Made by a program: the position numbers and the translations under genes. The notes under the pieces were generated by a model, which saw nothing but the letters and a program-made list of their open reading frames with translations, did not search any database and was not told where the DNA came from. Positions 10,643-23,545 of a stretch of 64,000 nucleotides of DNA are shown in pieces. Numbering within the stretch: the first letter of the stretch is position 1; each line of letters opens with the position of its first letter. Source of the DNA: Margaritispora aquatica (lineage: Eukaryota > Ascomycota > Leotiomycetes > Helotiales > Discinellaceae); assembly GCA_007644065.1 (NCBI GenBank), contig VJWN01000013.1:1302001-1366000 (forward strand), written 5' to 3'.

Positions 10643-13600
10643 CCGCAAACGGACATGCATAAGTAGGCATATAGAGAGGAGAAGTCGAAGAATATATAGA
10701 CAAGTAGTGACAGAGACAAACATCAAACTTCTTCTAAAATACAAGAGACCAAACCTGCGAATAAGCGAGAGACACGTCTAAGCTTACAGTTTGCTTGGCC
10801 GCTTGTGTGGTTTGAATCCGAGCTAGGTTGTTCACTTGCATAATAAGAACTAAGATATTTCCCTTGGAATCAAAGCTTTAATAGTTTCCAAAACAACAGA
10901 GCTGGCTGTTACACGGGCAAGAAGGTGGACTGGCTTGATGACCACAATTCGAGTCCTTATCTCGTCTCCTCCTCCACCTTGCTCGCTTAAAATTTTTAAT
11001 GAATGTGCATGCATAGCAAGTACTTCGTTCCAGTAAGGCTTCAGCTACTATAAGCAAAAGAACCGAAAAGCTATCTACCAAGCCTCTTTTATCGCGATGA
11101 TATCAGATTGCTCCCTTGTCTCTCAGTATTTCTTGGCAATTTTTGTCTTCAGGTATGGGTCTAATTTCCCAGTTTTCCTTCATTAGATATCAGCGTTCCA
11201 TAATTGAGAAAGGGTATCCAAAGACCGCAAAGCAAAATAGTCTTTAGCAAGGTAATATAGTGCTGAGCAAGCAGTAGTACTCTACCTCTTCGTCCTTCAT
11301 AGCCTGTGTTGTATAATCCTTAATGGCCAACTATTGCACCCAATGAACTGGATAAACGTCTCATCAAAACAGCGGTCAGCTGCTAAATTCAGGCAAGTGA
11401 GAAATTACTACATCAGTGTATCGATAAGTCAGGAGCTAAGCGAGGCCTAGAAGAAGCAATTCCCAAGAATGGGATAGGCTGTTCTGGCCATTTGGAGCAT
11501 GGGACCCGGTGACGAGCCCCTCGGGTCGAAACACCATGAGGTAAGCTGGTGGTGAGGTACCATAACTGCCTTTAAGGACATGAAAGCAGAGATAATGTGG
11601 ACTTGTATCCAGTTCGACCAATTTGATGACTTTTCGAGCCCATAAGAAGAAGCAAACACCTGCAGCTTCTTTACCTCACCCCATATCTCTCACAGGCTGA
11701 AATCAAAGGCAAAAAGAACTTCAATTCACCTGCAGCCTCATCTCTACCTGTATCTCATCCCACTTTTCCCCCTTCGCTTCGTCAACCGAGTACACCACAA
11801 CAAGTAGTACCACTCTCAGCCGCGCCCAAAGAAAGCACCTGCTTGCTTCCAAACCACCCATCCCACCTCTGCTGTCCGTCATTTTCCAGGTATATGCGCC
11901 ATGTCCGCCCATCCACGAGGTGCCCCTGACTCCACAACACCAACAGACGTTGAATTAAAGTAGCACACAAGTTACCAGTCTCTCGGGACCGCTACCGAGT
12001 TGGTAAGAGATCGTACAGAAACTAAGAGTGCCGCAGCTCGATCTCGCACCGCTTCCAAGCGTGCCAACCACCTGCTGGCTGGTGTCAAGACGATGCCTTG
12101 TGCTCTGGTAGGTCAGAGACAACGGCTTGAATTGCCATGTTCTGATGTGCAAACAAAGAATGGGATGCGATGATGCGATGATGCGTTGTGCTGACGCTGG
12201 CGTGGTGATGCTCGCCTGCTTGTGCTCACTCAGATCATGGCCTCATCTGGTGTGTATGGCACGCTGGCTCGCTCACCCCATCCTTGGTAGGATAAGACGG
12301 TCTGGACTGGACTCAGCCCAAAGCTGAGAGAAATATAAAGCTCTCCAGTTCCCCATGTTTTGAAGGGACTCGCCTCGAAAGACATTTGACTTTAGAACAA
12401 ATGTTTTCATCTTGAATAGAATTTATTCTGGATACCTAACTCCACCACCAACACATGCGATCGACGTCACACTTACCATTGTTAGCCATCTCGACTCAAG
12501 TCAAGATCGAGTCATGCTTGGTAAGAATACTCCTGCCCCCACGTGACGGACTGACAATAGTGAGCCGACAAGCGGAACGCGAGCCCCGATACTTACTGCT
12601 TGGCATCTCACTGCTTACGCCCTCGGCATTTCATTTCCATTTCCAACTATTACTACTACCTGCAGCGTGTTGTAGTATTTCAAATGTAACGTCTCAACGT
12701 TACTCTTATCGACCTATCGCTGCACCGGATATCGACGCTTCCAACTCCACTCCACAAAGCACGTCAAACGCCGAGGTTTGTTGTCACCGTGCTCGGGTTT
12801 GCCTTCCTCTTTGGATCTGGTGATTCGGTGTCGGTTCGTCAGCCAGCGAGGGAAGGCCAAGTGGTCAAGCGACGAAGTCTCATCTTTTCTCCGCACTCAA
12901 GTATGGACGGCACGAAGAACATACGCCCTTCGAGGTCAGGTTCTGACTTTCGCTGTGGCTGCGGCTTTGGTGGGAAAATGACTGGACTGAACCGAGAATA
13001 TGGTACGGTAGTCAAGATGTGTCTCGGCTAGATAGCTAAGATCAAAGTATGACTCGATCTCGGGTCAATTATTACCTTATGTTACGGTTCTAGCGAGGAT
13101 TCGATGGAGAGATCCAAGTAGTGTTGCAAAGTGGCAAGTGGCAAGCTGTGCCTACTTTCACAGAAGCTTCAAAATCTTGGACAGTCGATCTTGAGCCCTC
13201 GTTATGAACTTCCCACCTGCAGTGATGTACAACTTGCCCTGTTGCTCACTCTCACCCATGTCTCCTCCGGGCATCGTGAAGTACGATGTCGTCGTTGTGG
13301 TCGACATCGTTGCTGAAATGTCTGCCGTGAAAGTAATACCGGACCGGGGTTTTCCTATCGATATTCACTGATATCTCAGATATCGATTACGAGTACCTTC
13401 ATCTCGGCCGTGATACTCTTCTAATTGGATGCATTGATTGTTATATCGTCGCAATTCGCCGTCGGGCCCACGCACCGATAGCGCTTCGAGGCGGAGGCGA
13501 GACTATTCGTCCAAGCATATACTTTATTTCGTGCCCCTGTTCACAGGTTTAGTGCTCGTCATGTTGCTGGAAAGGTAACTTCAGAAGTTCCTCGCAGTGA

Positions 13601-14789
13601 CAAAATAATGGTGAATGGATGGATGATGCAGGATGCAGGATGCACCAATGGCTAACATCGGGTTCGAATCATGTTCCAATTCCAATTCCCAACGAAGCAC
13701 ACAAATGGCCGCGATAAGCACGAAATGGGTGTGCTTGCTGCCGCGATAAGAGCTTCATTTTCGAGGATATGAAGGTTAGTGTGTTACTCGCCGTTTCTTC
13801 GGCCAAAGTCTTTTCTGGAGGAACAGGCTTGACAGGACGGGTTACCCTTTATGCACACTGGCACTGCACTGCACTGCACAGCTCGGCTGTCTGGCACGAA
13901 GGTGTTCTAGTGTAGTGTCCAAACTGGTGTCTGCCAATGAGAGCGGTGTCTTTTGGCGAGCACTGGTCTGTGGGTAGACCCTGTCGAGACAATTTGGTGG
14001 GGTTGGAGGGGTAGAATGTCTGGGTTTGGGACTTCTGGGAGGTTGGAGCTTACGTGAATGGTGGGGAGTTTGACGGTGTCCACATTGAAGGGGGGAGTGG
14101 TGGAGGAGGAGGTGAAGGGAGGGAAAGTTGAAGGGCGAGTGTCGGCCTATGAGTGCGTCTGGTGTATTGCCCAACTTGCCGATATGTAGGTGAAGTCCAA
14201 TGGGAATTGCTCAATTGCGCGAGAGCTCATAGAGTTGCCATGTTAGGAAGGACATTAGACATGCATAACGTTTTCAGATCGCGCAAGCGGTACTGGAATC
14301 CCCCGTACTGGCATAGAATTAGGTAGCCAGGGAGCTTGCTGGATTGGCGTACCAATGTGAGGTCGGCTTGTAGACTGCAAGACTAGGATATGGTAGGTTA
14401 GGTAAGGGTACCAGAGCAGTTTTGGGTGGGGAGAAATAGATGCTCTCTAGAAACGGAGTCGAACGCCGAGTGTGTGCGCCTTCAAATTCCTCAACGGACA
14501 AGACTCAAGAGCGTTTGACGCCTCATGACAACTGCCCTGGCCAGCAAATGGGTCTGCTCATGGATGTGTACGCCCGATCATCGGTGGCTGGCATGGGAAG
14601 CTTCGAAAGCTACCGTGTGCGTACAACGTGGAAATTGTTCCGCATGGGATTTCATAGATATACTTATGCCCCTCCAGATTTATTTGGACCCCTCCTTCCC
14701 CCATTCTCACATCTTTCAAAGCTTCAAACTCACATAGCTTCTGGTCCTCGATTCGATCCAATCCAAAGCCAGACTCAGACACACTCACC
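10643..14789. other. Long gene-poor interval upstream of the C2H2 gene
   Basis: About 4.1 kb with no gene I can support. It has a TATA-like AATATAAAG at 12331-12339 and, downstream, a candidate intron-like stretch 12520-12559 (GTAAGA..CTGACAATAG). This could belong to a spliced leader of the zinc-finger gene or to an unrecognised short transcript. Small GATG/GGAT repeats occur at 12168-12185 and 13616-13646. Long upstream regions are common for fungal developmental regulators. Confidence 0.5.
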
Positions 14790-15865
14790 ATGGCTCCAAC
14801 TAGCACTCGCTCCTCGTCAATCTCATCGGCATCGTCAAATGCGAGCTCAAAGAATTCAGATGCCGGAATTAAGAAAAAGTTTGGGTGTAGCCATCCAGGC
14901 TGTGGGAAGTCATTTTCAAGATCCGAGCATCTTCATCGCCATGCGTTGAATCACAAGGACGGCAACAATACGTGTTTGAGATGCAGTGCACATTTCCGTA
15001 GACGTGACCTGCTTGGTAAGCTTTTTATTTACAACAATTGGTGTCACAACAATCTCTAACTCCGTCTCCAGACAGACACATGGCTCGCCACAAAGAGAAG
15101 GATGATGAAGCTGGCGGTGAAGGTCTTGGTATATTGGCTACCAGAAAAAGACTTTGGAGAGACGCAGAGGGAAATATTGTCAATGCTAGGCGCCCTTCAT
15201 ACACACAAGAAGGCTCGAAAAGGAGACAAATTAGCAGACCAGAGCGAAAGGGATCTAGATCCAGCGAGACCGATTCGGATTCAAGTCGCCGGGCGTCACT
15301 CGCTATGCCTTCAACTGCAATGTCGAAAACTGGATCAACATCATCTTCCACAATTGTGGTTGACACAGGTGCCAGGGGATTCCTAGAGGCTGAGGAATCT
15401 CAAACTTCGGAGGACTTGAACCAGGATTCCTGGTTGAGCATGGCAACTCTACCTTCACCACCAATCTCCGACTCGAGTTTCTCAGCACCACAAAGCCCAA
15501 GTGCAGAGCTATCTGAGCTCGATACATTGTACGAAGACTCGTGGCCGGTGATGCACGATGGTCTTCCGGAAATTGTCAACGATAGTCCAGTCATGGGTCG
15601 ATCATCACAATACCCAGCCAGTCCTTCTTGGGGCCCGCAGCCCTTCCAAACATTCATGGGAGCTATGGCGGAATTGCCATATGACGATATATTCAAGCCA
15701 GAGACAGGATTATATGATTGGCAGGCTTGGAACTCCCAGGTGTTAATGTCAAGGTGTCGAGAAGAGAAGTTTGATCCATTTGAGGATAGGGAGAGGAAAT
15801 GGGGCACATCCTACCCAGGACAAGAAGGCATCTTTCGCAAAGGGTTTGGAATGAGCACATGTTAG
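14790..15865 (+). CDS. C2H2 zinc-finger transcription factor (339 aa, 2 exons)
   Basis: Exons are 14790-15015 and 15072-15865. The 56-nt intron splits an Asp codon inside the second finger, and only the spliced frame restores that finger. Two adjacent C2H2 fingers occupy residues about 32-85: C-x4-C..H-x4-H (CSHPGCGKSF..HLHRHALNH) and C-x2-C..H-x3-H (CLRCSAHF..RHMARH). The N-terminus is Ser-rich. The remaining 250 residues are Ser/Pro/acidic and look like a disordered regulatory region, with a basic patch (about 110-160). The start is in a strong context (CACCATGG). Paired N-terminal C2H2 fingers of this kind bind DNA in many fungal regulators; the target genes cannot be told from the sequence. 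Confidence 0.88.
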
Positions 15866-18179
15866 ACGAGTTATGATGCATTATGATAATAATACCCATG
15901 TTTTATGAACCGAACAGTCTGCTAGTTGGATATTTTGTGAACTTTTGACATTTCCACGTGTGAGGCGGTAATTCGAAACATCTTGTGCTGAAGAGGCTAT
16001 ATTCAGAACAGATGACGCCCTTGCTACGAGCAAGCAACTCGATGCAGGACAGGGTCCGAGATGTGGAGGTGCTTGGAGCACGACATGGCCATATCCAAAT
16101 CCATATCCATGTTTTGTGGATCTCAGTGGGACTGTATTCGTTGAATCCTATGGCAAGGTTCCAAGATCGAAAACGAGAGGCATATCGAAAGCCGTCGGAC
16201 CCAACGGCGTACTCCTACGGCGCTTGACATGATATCTCTCTCCCTATAGAATAGATATCAACCATCCTCTGTCCATCAATGTCAGAAACCTAAGCATTAT
16301 TGACAGGTCCACAACAGTTGCCAATCGCACGTGAAGCTTCGACTGTGACTTATCACTAATGGGTCTGGAAGGAGGGATCATCCCCCAGATGTTAGATAGA
16401 CGCTTAGATAGCAGAAGCTTTGCCGGGATTGCGCGAGAGAGGTTGGTTTTGAATTCGACGGCTGTTGTATGGGGTTTTCGGCGAACCAAGTGAGTTAGAA
16501 GGCCGGTTGTTATTCGGACGAGCATTGCCCTGGTACGATGTCATTTGAGTTCCACTTTATTCAACACAATTAGTTTATACACGAGTACGGTATCTTGCCG
16601 GTGAGGGCTCGTATCTATTCGATCGGCAGTGGATATTTCTAGACGGTGACTTTCGGCTCGTCTCTCGGTACATCGCATTGTCCAACCGGTAATATAGAAA
16701 CCAAGACATGAATATTGTAAGACTTCCAGAAGGCCGCCCATGTGACAGACTTGCGGTGAGTGCTTCAACTAACAATGCCAAGAGGGAATTGGAGTAGACC
16801 ATTCAAATAAATCGAGTCTTTGAACAGACTCACGAACTCTCCAATGAATCCTGTAACCCAAGAGGCTTCGGACCTAAAAGACTTGTACAGAATGAAATAT
16901 CACCAAGGTTTTCATTGTCCAAATAACTTTGATGATCCAGACCCAGCTCTCATTGTCGGTGAGCAAGGAATTCCAGCTTCCCGAGTTATGACGATCGATG
17001 CTGGAGAAGACAGATGAATGCAGAACCGAAGTTCAGCAGACAGGACGTCTCTAAAACAGATCACGTGGTAACCTGTTGAAGGAACGATCCTCCCTTGACG
17101 AGGCCCTGAGTTTGAACGTTTTTGTACATCTGGTAAACATAAGTAGGTATTATTTCACAACTTCAAAGTTGGTAGAGGTTGGATAAAGCGTTATTCGCTA
17201 TGGCTATGAAATTAGCCTTGGACCTATGGTCCTAATGCTGCTCTTTGCTAAGTGTACATCCCATCCCCACCACAAGCGTACACACTGACCACAAGTCCGT
17301 TTTTATCTACGTTTCCCACTGCCGCCTCGAATTCCATTGGCGGCTGACTGTAGACAGTCATAGGTGTGAAGTTATTGCGTGCCATATAAGTACAAGTCCG
17401 GTTGACAAATTTGTGACTAGAGATTGGGTACAAGAACTGATGACAAAGCTGCTAGTGAAGAGTATGCCATTTGAGTATGAAGTCTGTTTCGTAGGCGTGG
17501 CAGTGTCTGGCCTTGCTTTTGCTTGAAGAGGTCGTTAAGCTGATCTTGGATCTGTATCTCTGTTGTTCGCACTGGTAGGTAGGGTACTTTTGCCTGGCTT
17601 TCACCCCCTTGTTTGTCCCCCACCCCGGTCAAGGTCTTGGGCGAATTGTTTCTTAATTCCTGTGGCAGAGGTTGACTGACGTGGTTTTTCGTTCTTCATA
17701 TGCGCATTAGAACGCATATCCAGCCACATTGAACAGACATTTGTTACCGATTCCGAGTTTCCTTGTACAAGTCCTAGCGTTTCTTTTGGTCCATTTCTTC
17801 AATCGAGCGAGTCGGCCCTGAGCAGTCATTGTGAATCTTCTGATCATTTGCTGGCCTGCAAATGCATCAGTGCATAAAAATCGAGTGCTATATCGATAGA
17901 TAGGCAGCCTGTTGAATTGTGATGCTGAAATCTAGTTTTGATGTTGTTGAAATAACCCTCTTATGTTTGGTAGGAAGGTTGCTGTCGATATCAAAGAAGT
18001 GGCGATGGTATATACAGTTGCTTCCACCGAAGAAGTAAGTTCAACTGAATGGCTATTGAGACTCCCTAATTACAGGAGCTACTATGGTCTTAAGATTTGG
18101 CCTGGTATTAATGTGCTGTTCTTGATCGCACATTCTGAGGTGTGAGTTGTGTACTGGAATATAATTTGCTAACCGGAGC
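15866..18179. other. Intergenic, no supported gene
   Basis: About 2.3 kb between the 3' ends of the C2H2 gene and the minus-strand membrane protein gene. Several short frames exist on both strands (for example 16244-16525 minus and 17245-17526 plus), but none has a recognisable domain or a plausible splice extension. Confidence 0.5.
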
Positions 18180-20113
18180 TTAATCAACCTTCTTTGAGTT
18201 GAATGTATGGTGTTCCTGTCCGTATTGTCGATCCCACTTCAAGGTAAATTTACCTGAAGCTCTCGAAGAGAGACCAATATGGCCTGGCTTGTGAGCAGTC
18301 CCTTTCTCGGCATAATACTTGAGAGGGGGTCTCTTCTTCAGTGCGTCTGCAAGCTCTTGCTCTGAATATGCACAAATGTTTGGACCAAGCTCTTCGCGCA
18401 TTGCTTCTGAGATGTCCGCAACTGCCCTCCACAGGCCAAGTCGTCGCCCTTTCTTACAAAGCTCACTATTGGTGTCGCAGTCCACCCATAGTACCCAAAG
18501 TCCGAACAGCCAACACGAGTTGACTATTACAACCACAAACAGCCATTCGTATGAGAAGCCCCACTAAGCTAGTGAGCGGAGAGACCAGAGGTGAGATGGT
18601 TGAAAATAACATACCTGGTACTCATGGCCCTCTGTGCTACATCTGTAGCTGCTTACTAACGTCGGATAAAATTTCCAGTCTTTCCACTGTAATTTCCCTT
18701 GTGATGGATATAGGGTGTTCCAAGGATCAATTTGGAAGTTATCAGCCCAAGATTTGTTGACTAACGTATCATTCCATATTAAAATGTTTCCGCCGGATGT
18801 GTGAATAGCGGTGCCGTTAGAATAGCGACGGTTACTAGCGCAGCAGGCATATGAGCAGTAGGTGAGATTTTCGGGACGTTCAGAGATGGGCTTTACGATA
18901 CGATACGTGTAATTAGAATATGTGCCACTGGGGTCTTCATACCACGTCCCGCATATCTCAACCTTCGTTAGGATTGAAAGATTTTCGTCCCCTGAAGCAA
19001 AATACTGTCAGTGAGTATATAGCTCGCAGATAAGACCCTTGTATAATTGAGAGACATACATTGCGAATTGTTGTACAAAGTTTCTAGGTTTTCCAGGGTT
19101 CCATTTGGCCACCTGAATAAAGGAGTATAAGCCACCTCGTAGCCACTGCAAGCATCAAGCAAACTATGCAGCTAATGTCAGAAGAATGCAACACCAATAT
19201 ACTCGAATATCACCGACCTTGGGAAGAACACAAGATATATTGTGGATATTAAAAGCCAGATAAAGATTATGGTAGCTCTCCAGTTTCTCCTTTTTGTTAG
19301 AGCTTTTAACAATTGCCATAAGATGTCTGGCTTAGTTGAATACAATGACAATGAGGCATACAGCTCATATGAGAGAGGCGTCAACTCTGTCACACGCAAC
19401 AAGGCGTCGTTAAACACTCTATAGGCAACCCATGTGAGAATAGCCTGGAGACCTCTTCCAACTACCCAATTCCACGCAAGATCGACAGCTTTTGCGCCAC
19501 CGAAGCTGAATTTACCAAAACGAAGGTTGATACCTACAAACGACCACCCACTCGAAGTTCCATAGCAGTCGTATTGGAATGGTGTCACACCATCGTCCGT
19601 GATAGCGTAGTGGGTACTGATCAGATATATCGGGATCATGGTAAACAAGAACAGAACACTGAAGATCGAAAAGTGTCTCACTGGCATCCTCCAATAACCC
19701 AAGTTGACCCCAAAGAAAAGGTGTGTCTTTTTAAAGGCCTTTGGAGGAGGAAAGTCGGATGCAATAGCCTTCCCATCAGCTGTGGAAGGACCCATCTTGA
19801 ATAATGACTGCATTTCAGTGACGCTGTTTGAGCCCTTGTCCACTGACTTCTTTGAAAGTCGTAGATGAGGGACCAGAGGAGTCTCCAGATCACTCAGTGG
19901 CTGCATTTCAATCACACTGTACGATCTGTCATCCAGTGATTGCCTGGATGAGCGGGGTGGTAGCACGGGCTTCCGCTGTATAAGAGGCTCATTGTCGTTG
20001 GCATTTTCTGGTATCTCAATCTGAGTAGATGACAGATTGTGCTGAGCATCGCCGGTATCCATAGATGTCAAATCTTGACCTGATGACCAGATCCCAATAG
20101 ATGCTCCAGTCAT
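18180..20113 (-). CDS. Multi-pass membrane protein of unknown function (586 aa, 4 exons)
   Basis: Exons on the minus strand are 20113-19218, 19163-19060, 18991-18615 and 18563-18180. Phases close exactly (2, 1, 0). The first donor is GTCGGT; GTATAT 10 nt further on also keeps phase but leaves a very short intron. The protein has a soluble N-terminus (about 135 residues), hydrophobic segments near residues 150-170, 205-235 and 275-297, a Cys-rich and Asn-x-Ser/Thr-rich loop of about 160 residues (likely luminal or extracellular), then another hydrophobic helix (WLFVVVIVNSCWLFGLWVLW) and a basic tail of about 100 residues. I do not recognise the family. The layout suggests a plasma-membrane or endomembrane protein with a glycosylated ectodomain. 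Confidence 0.75.
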
Positions 20114-21471
20114 TTTCCACAGACTATGTCAGATTTGTGGCTTACAGCATTCAATCACAACGCATGTCTCTTGGGGCTTTGCGCGATACCTGACTCGAAT
20201 GCCGACTCTTCCCAATCGTCATGGACATCAGAAACATGCAAAAGGCGGTTTTTGTTGAAAACGAACAGATTACAACAGGTTCAGAACAGAAGGATGATCT
20301 GCACAGCAGGGCTTTAGCTCAGCGCTTGACTGTGCCGTTGTCAATACAGGGGATACAGATGCAACCCACCCATGATCCTTCTCACCAAGCCTCGTTCTGT
20401 TAAACTCTTGAAACTGGCTCATCAGAAAAGGTGCTTGCAAATCCTGCAAAGCTGTCTGTGATAATGCCAGAAGTTTTAATAATTCTCTCTGCAGATATCA
20501 CAAACACCAAAGCAAGAGATACCTTATCCTTTGACATGCTCTGCTCCTAATGCTCATCATAGCAACGAGAAGGCCGTAATTCCTTAGGGGATGCGATTGT
20601 TCTTCTCCATGACTCCAATCTTGCAAAGACTAAAAAGGTGTGGAATAGTGGAAACGATTCTCTGCATAGTATGGCCGTCATCTAAAATCAGATATACGAT
20701 ATATTCGATTGAAAGGCACTTACCTCACCATTGGGAAAACGATGGTTTAGGAGAGATTTTTGCATGCGCTCATAGCACGATTTAAATTTGGTATGACAAT
20801 AACAGCGTACCCATATAAAACAAAAGATCCTCGCATTGGTGGTTGTAAATGCAGACTTTGCAATTGCTAATCATTGAAGAACATACCAATGCCAAAAGCA
20901 ATGAAGATTAGGTTTTGGTTATGACAAACTCGAACTCACAACATACCATACCACACCACCACCACCACTCAGAAATCACTCAGAAATCAGGAGATATCCA
21001 GAGCCTCCTTCTGCCTGGGCAGTTTGGTAGAATATCTTAGGAGAATGCAATAACTAAGTAAAAAAAAAAAAAAAAAAATTGGAAATCTGCTCAAAGTGGT
21101 CTGATCGAGGAGAGCGATGCGAGAGGTGTCAATTACTGGTGGGGGAAGATATGCTCTGGGCGCTGACAGGCTGACAGCGCTTATGGGTTTGACCGGCTAA
21201 GGTACCGAGCAAAACTAAGCCCCCGTAAAATGGGGTGATTCTCAATCACCAAAGTCGTGCGATACGGACTCTCATTCCCAACTATCAGCTGTTACCAACA
21301 GCAGAATCCCACAGATTTGAAGCCACAACACCATATTTTGGACCCTTGGTGCATACGAGCATGTCAATAGCTGCCACGGGCTGGAAGAAACCAAGATTAA
21401 CCATGTGGCGTGAGAAAGATCATCGCTGTACGACATTCCAGTATATAAGAGACTCGACCTAGAACGCTATC
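20114..21471. other. Intergenic between two divergent genes
   Basis: Contains the promoters of the membrane protein gene (minus) and the small gene at 21472 (plus). A 19-nt poly(A) run lies at 21060-21078. No gene supported. Confidence 0.55.
21442..21449 (+). promoter_or_regulatory. TATA-box-like TATATAAG close to a start codon
   Basis: A perfect TATATAAG lies only 23-30 nt upstream of the ATG at 21472. If functional, transcription would start at or just past that ATG, implying an extremely short leader, or a real start further downstream. Confidence 0.4.
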
Positions 21472-22198
21472 ATGTCTACAAGATCCAAAACAGCGAGGAT
21501 AATTATACCACCATACATCCAACCATATACACACGAAGCAAGATCTCTACAGTATACTCTCCACCAGCCACTCAATCCACATCTAGTCTTACACTTTGAC
21601 GTTGTCCACAATACTAAGACCATCCATTTCGAAATCAATACAGACAAGCCACCCAGCTTAGATAGGCAATTTGCAAAGACAATGCGAGGATACGCTGGAA
21701 TCATGGGTTCGAGCGATTGCTCTTGCGATCTCAATGGGAACGGAGAGAAGGTCCACATACAACAGAAGCATTGCCTGTGGCAACCAAGCACAAATGGACA
21801 CAAAGAGGAACCACAGTGGCATCTTAGGGTTACAGTTTTGAAAGACCAAGAAGCACGAAACGATGCTCCAGGCCGTAGATTCGTACGTGTTTAATGTGAA
21901 CTGTTCGGTTGAGGCTTACACTAACACATTCCAGACATTCAAATCGATGCACCACCTCACCCATGCTGCCAATCAGCTCGAGGCTGCATTTGGAGACTCT
22001 TTCGATATGCGCAAGTGCGGTATGGAGACACCAGATGCTATGGGAGGCCGGGTCAATGATGGAAGGTGTGCCAATGTCACCATCGAATATGAGAGCGAGA
22101 CAGCGAAAGCGAAATGGCCTGAATTTTTAGCTAAACTCAAAGCTTTGGAGGATGAATGGGATCACGAAAATCAGCAAGAGCCACTGAGTGTGCTCTAG
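21472..22198 (+). CDS. Hypothetical protein (224 aa, 2 exons)
   Basis: Exons are 21472-21882 and 21935-22198. The 52-nt intron has donor GTACGT, branch CACTAAC and acceptor CCAG, and joins two frames at phase 0. Without splicing the first frame stops within 12 nt of the donor. The protein shows no signal peptide or membrane segment. The first half has beta-like alternation (HLVLHFDVVHNTKTIHFEI) and a short Cys patch (SDCSCDL). The second half is helical and acidic. I do not recognise a domain. It is probably an intracellular lineage-specific protein. Confidence 0.6.
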
Positions 22199-23545
22199 TC
22201 ATGGGAGAATTGATCGGTCAGTGACTTGTGAAGTATTGGAGGCAATTTGAAGGCACGGAAAACATGAATCTAGGACATGGACTACGGGGCGTCTCGGATC
22301 ATTAGGATTTCCAGTACGGCGATACTGCCGTGCTACAAACACAGAATATATCGATGAAGGAAAGTTTTCACAGGACAGAGGTATCGGGTTGGAGGTCTGA
22401 AGGCATTTACAGGAGTTCTTGGGCACATGTCTGGTATATAGAGCGACGGCCTCGACGATTGAAATAAACATGATCATTCACACTGATGGCACTCTTTGGG
22501 CCCTCTGGAATGACTTTTGAAGCTCGTGGACAACATTACTAACCCCAGGTGTCGATCATACGATATGAGGACCAAGGAGTTCATCGGGTTTGAGGTTTGA
22601 TGGTTGAGGCTGATAATGCTGGTCTTATTGGAACGCTTTGGTCAGGCAGTGAAACGTGAGTTCATCCGAGTTGGCCGTACTGTTTATCAAGAGATCGTGT
22701 TTGAGGGTGAGTGAATTTTACCTCATCATATAGTGCAGAGATTATACTTACAGGATAAGAGCGCTGTGTTCTTATTTTCAACTTCTTGGCGACACAATTA
22801 TGCCAGCCAGAACGACAGATTTGAAGTTTTCACTCGATCAGAATTCTTCATCCACACTCCGACCTTCATTTCTTTCAAAACCGTCAAAATACACCATATC
22901 TTGTCGAGGCGTCATGTTCCAGCCATTCATCTCGAGAGACGCTTTCATCCGAATTTTTTCATCCCATCTAGGCATCCCCCAGGATATGGGCAAGGTAGAT
23001 TGACAGCGGTCCGCACTCTCAATCAGTGCATGAACTCGGTTCACACCGATACTAGCCCTTGAAACTCTCAACCACCACCATTTTGGATGATGTGCAAGAC
23101 ATCTCGGTGAAAATTCCCGAAACGTTCGTCTTCCCGTTAGTTGTATTCCACAATGAGATGTGTTGGTTTGTATGATCGACAAGCATGGGTCGAAGGGGTG
23201 CATCAGACGATTGGGAAGTGTTATGCCATGGGCGAGTGTTCACGATGGCAGTCTCTGCAGCATAGCTGTGGGATTCTCTTGTTATAGCTGAGCACAGAAC
23301 TCATCAGCTTTGATCTTACTCCCTTCTCCGCTTCTTTGCTTCTTCGTTCTCTTACACAATGTTATTGGGTATTTTCCAATAGCCTCACGTTCCTTTGCTG
23401 CTCTGCAAGTCATGATGCATACTTACGATCTTTACGAGCATCTTCAATAATACGTTTCGATTCACCATTTAGGATTTACTAGCAGAACTTACGTCCATAT
23501 CGATACCTCGCCGGGAGAGGAACACCTACTAGTGCCATCTTCGTC
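22199..23545. other. Intergenic, no supported gene
   Basis: Two overlapping minus-strand frames (23052-23243 and 22838-23203) look mildly protein-like but have no domain and no convincing joining intron, so no gene is called. Confidence 0.45.

Noticed and set aside
12455..12823. 122-codon frame upstream of the C2H2 gene
   Set aside because: Leucine-rich leader-like sequence with no domain; better explained as untranslated or chance frame.
13661..13680. GGTTCGAATC, T-loop-like motif suggesting a tRNA
   Set aside because: The five bases on each side do not form a T stem and no acceptor or anticodon arm can be built nearby.
14440..14949. 169-codon frame overlapping the start of the C2H2 gene
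   Set aside because: Different frame from the zinc fingers; overlaps the true exon and has no recognisable content.
22838..23243. Two overlapping minus-strand frames (63 and 121 codons)
   Set aside because: No domain, no signal peptide and no in-phase GT..AG intron joining them; length is compatible with chance.
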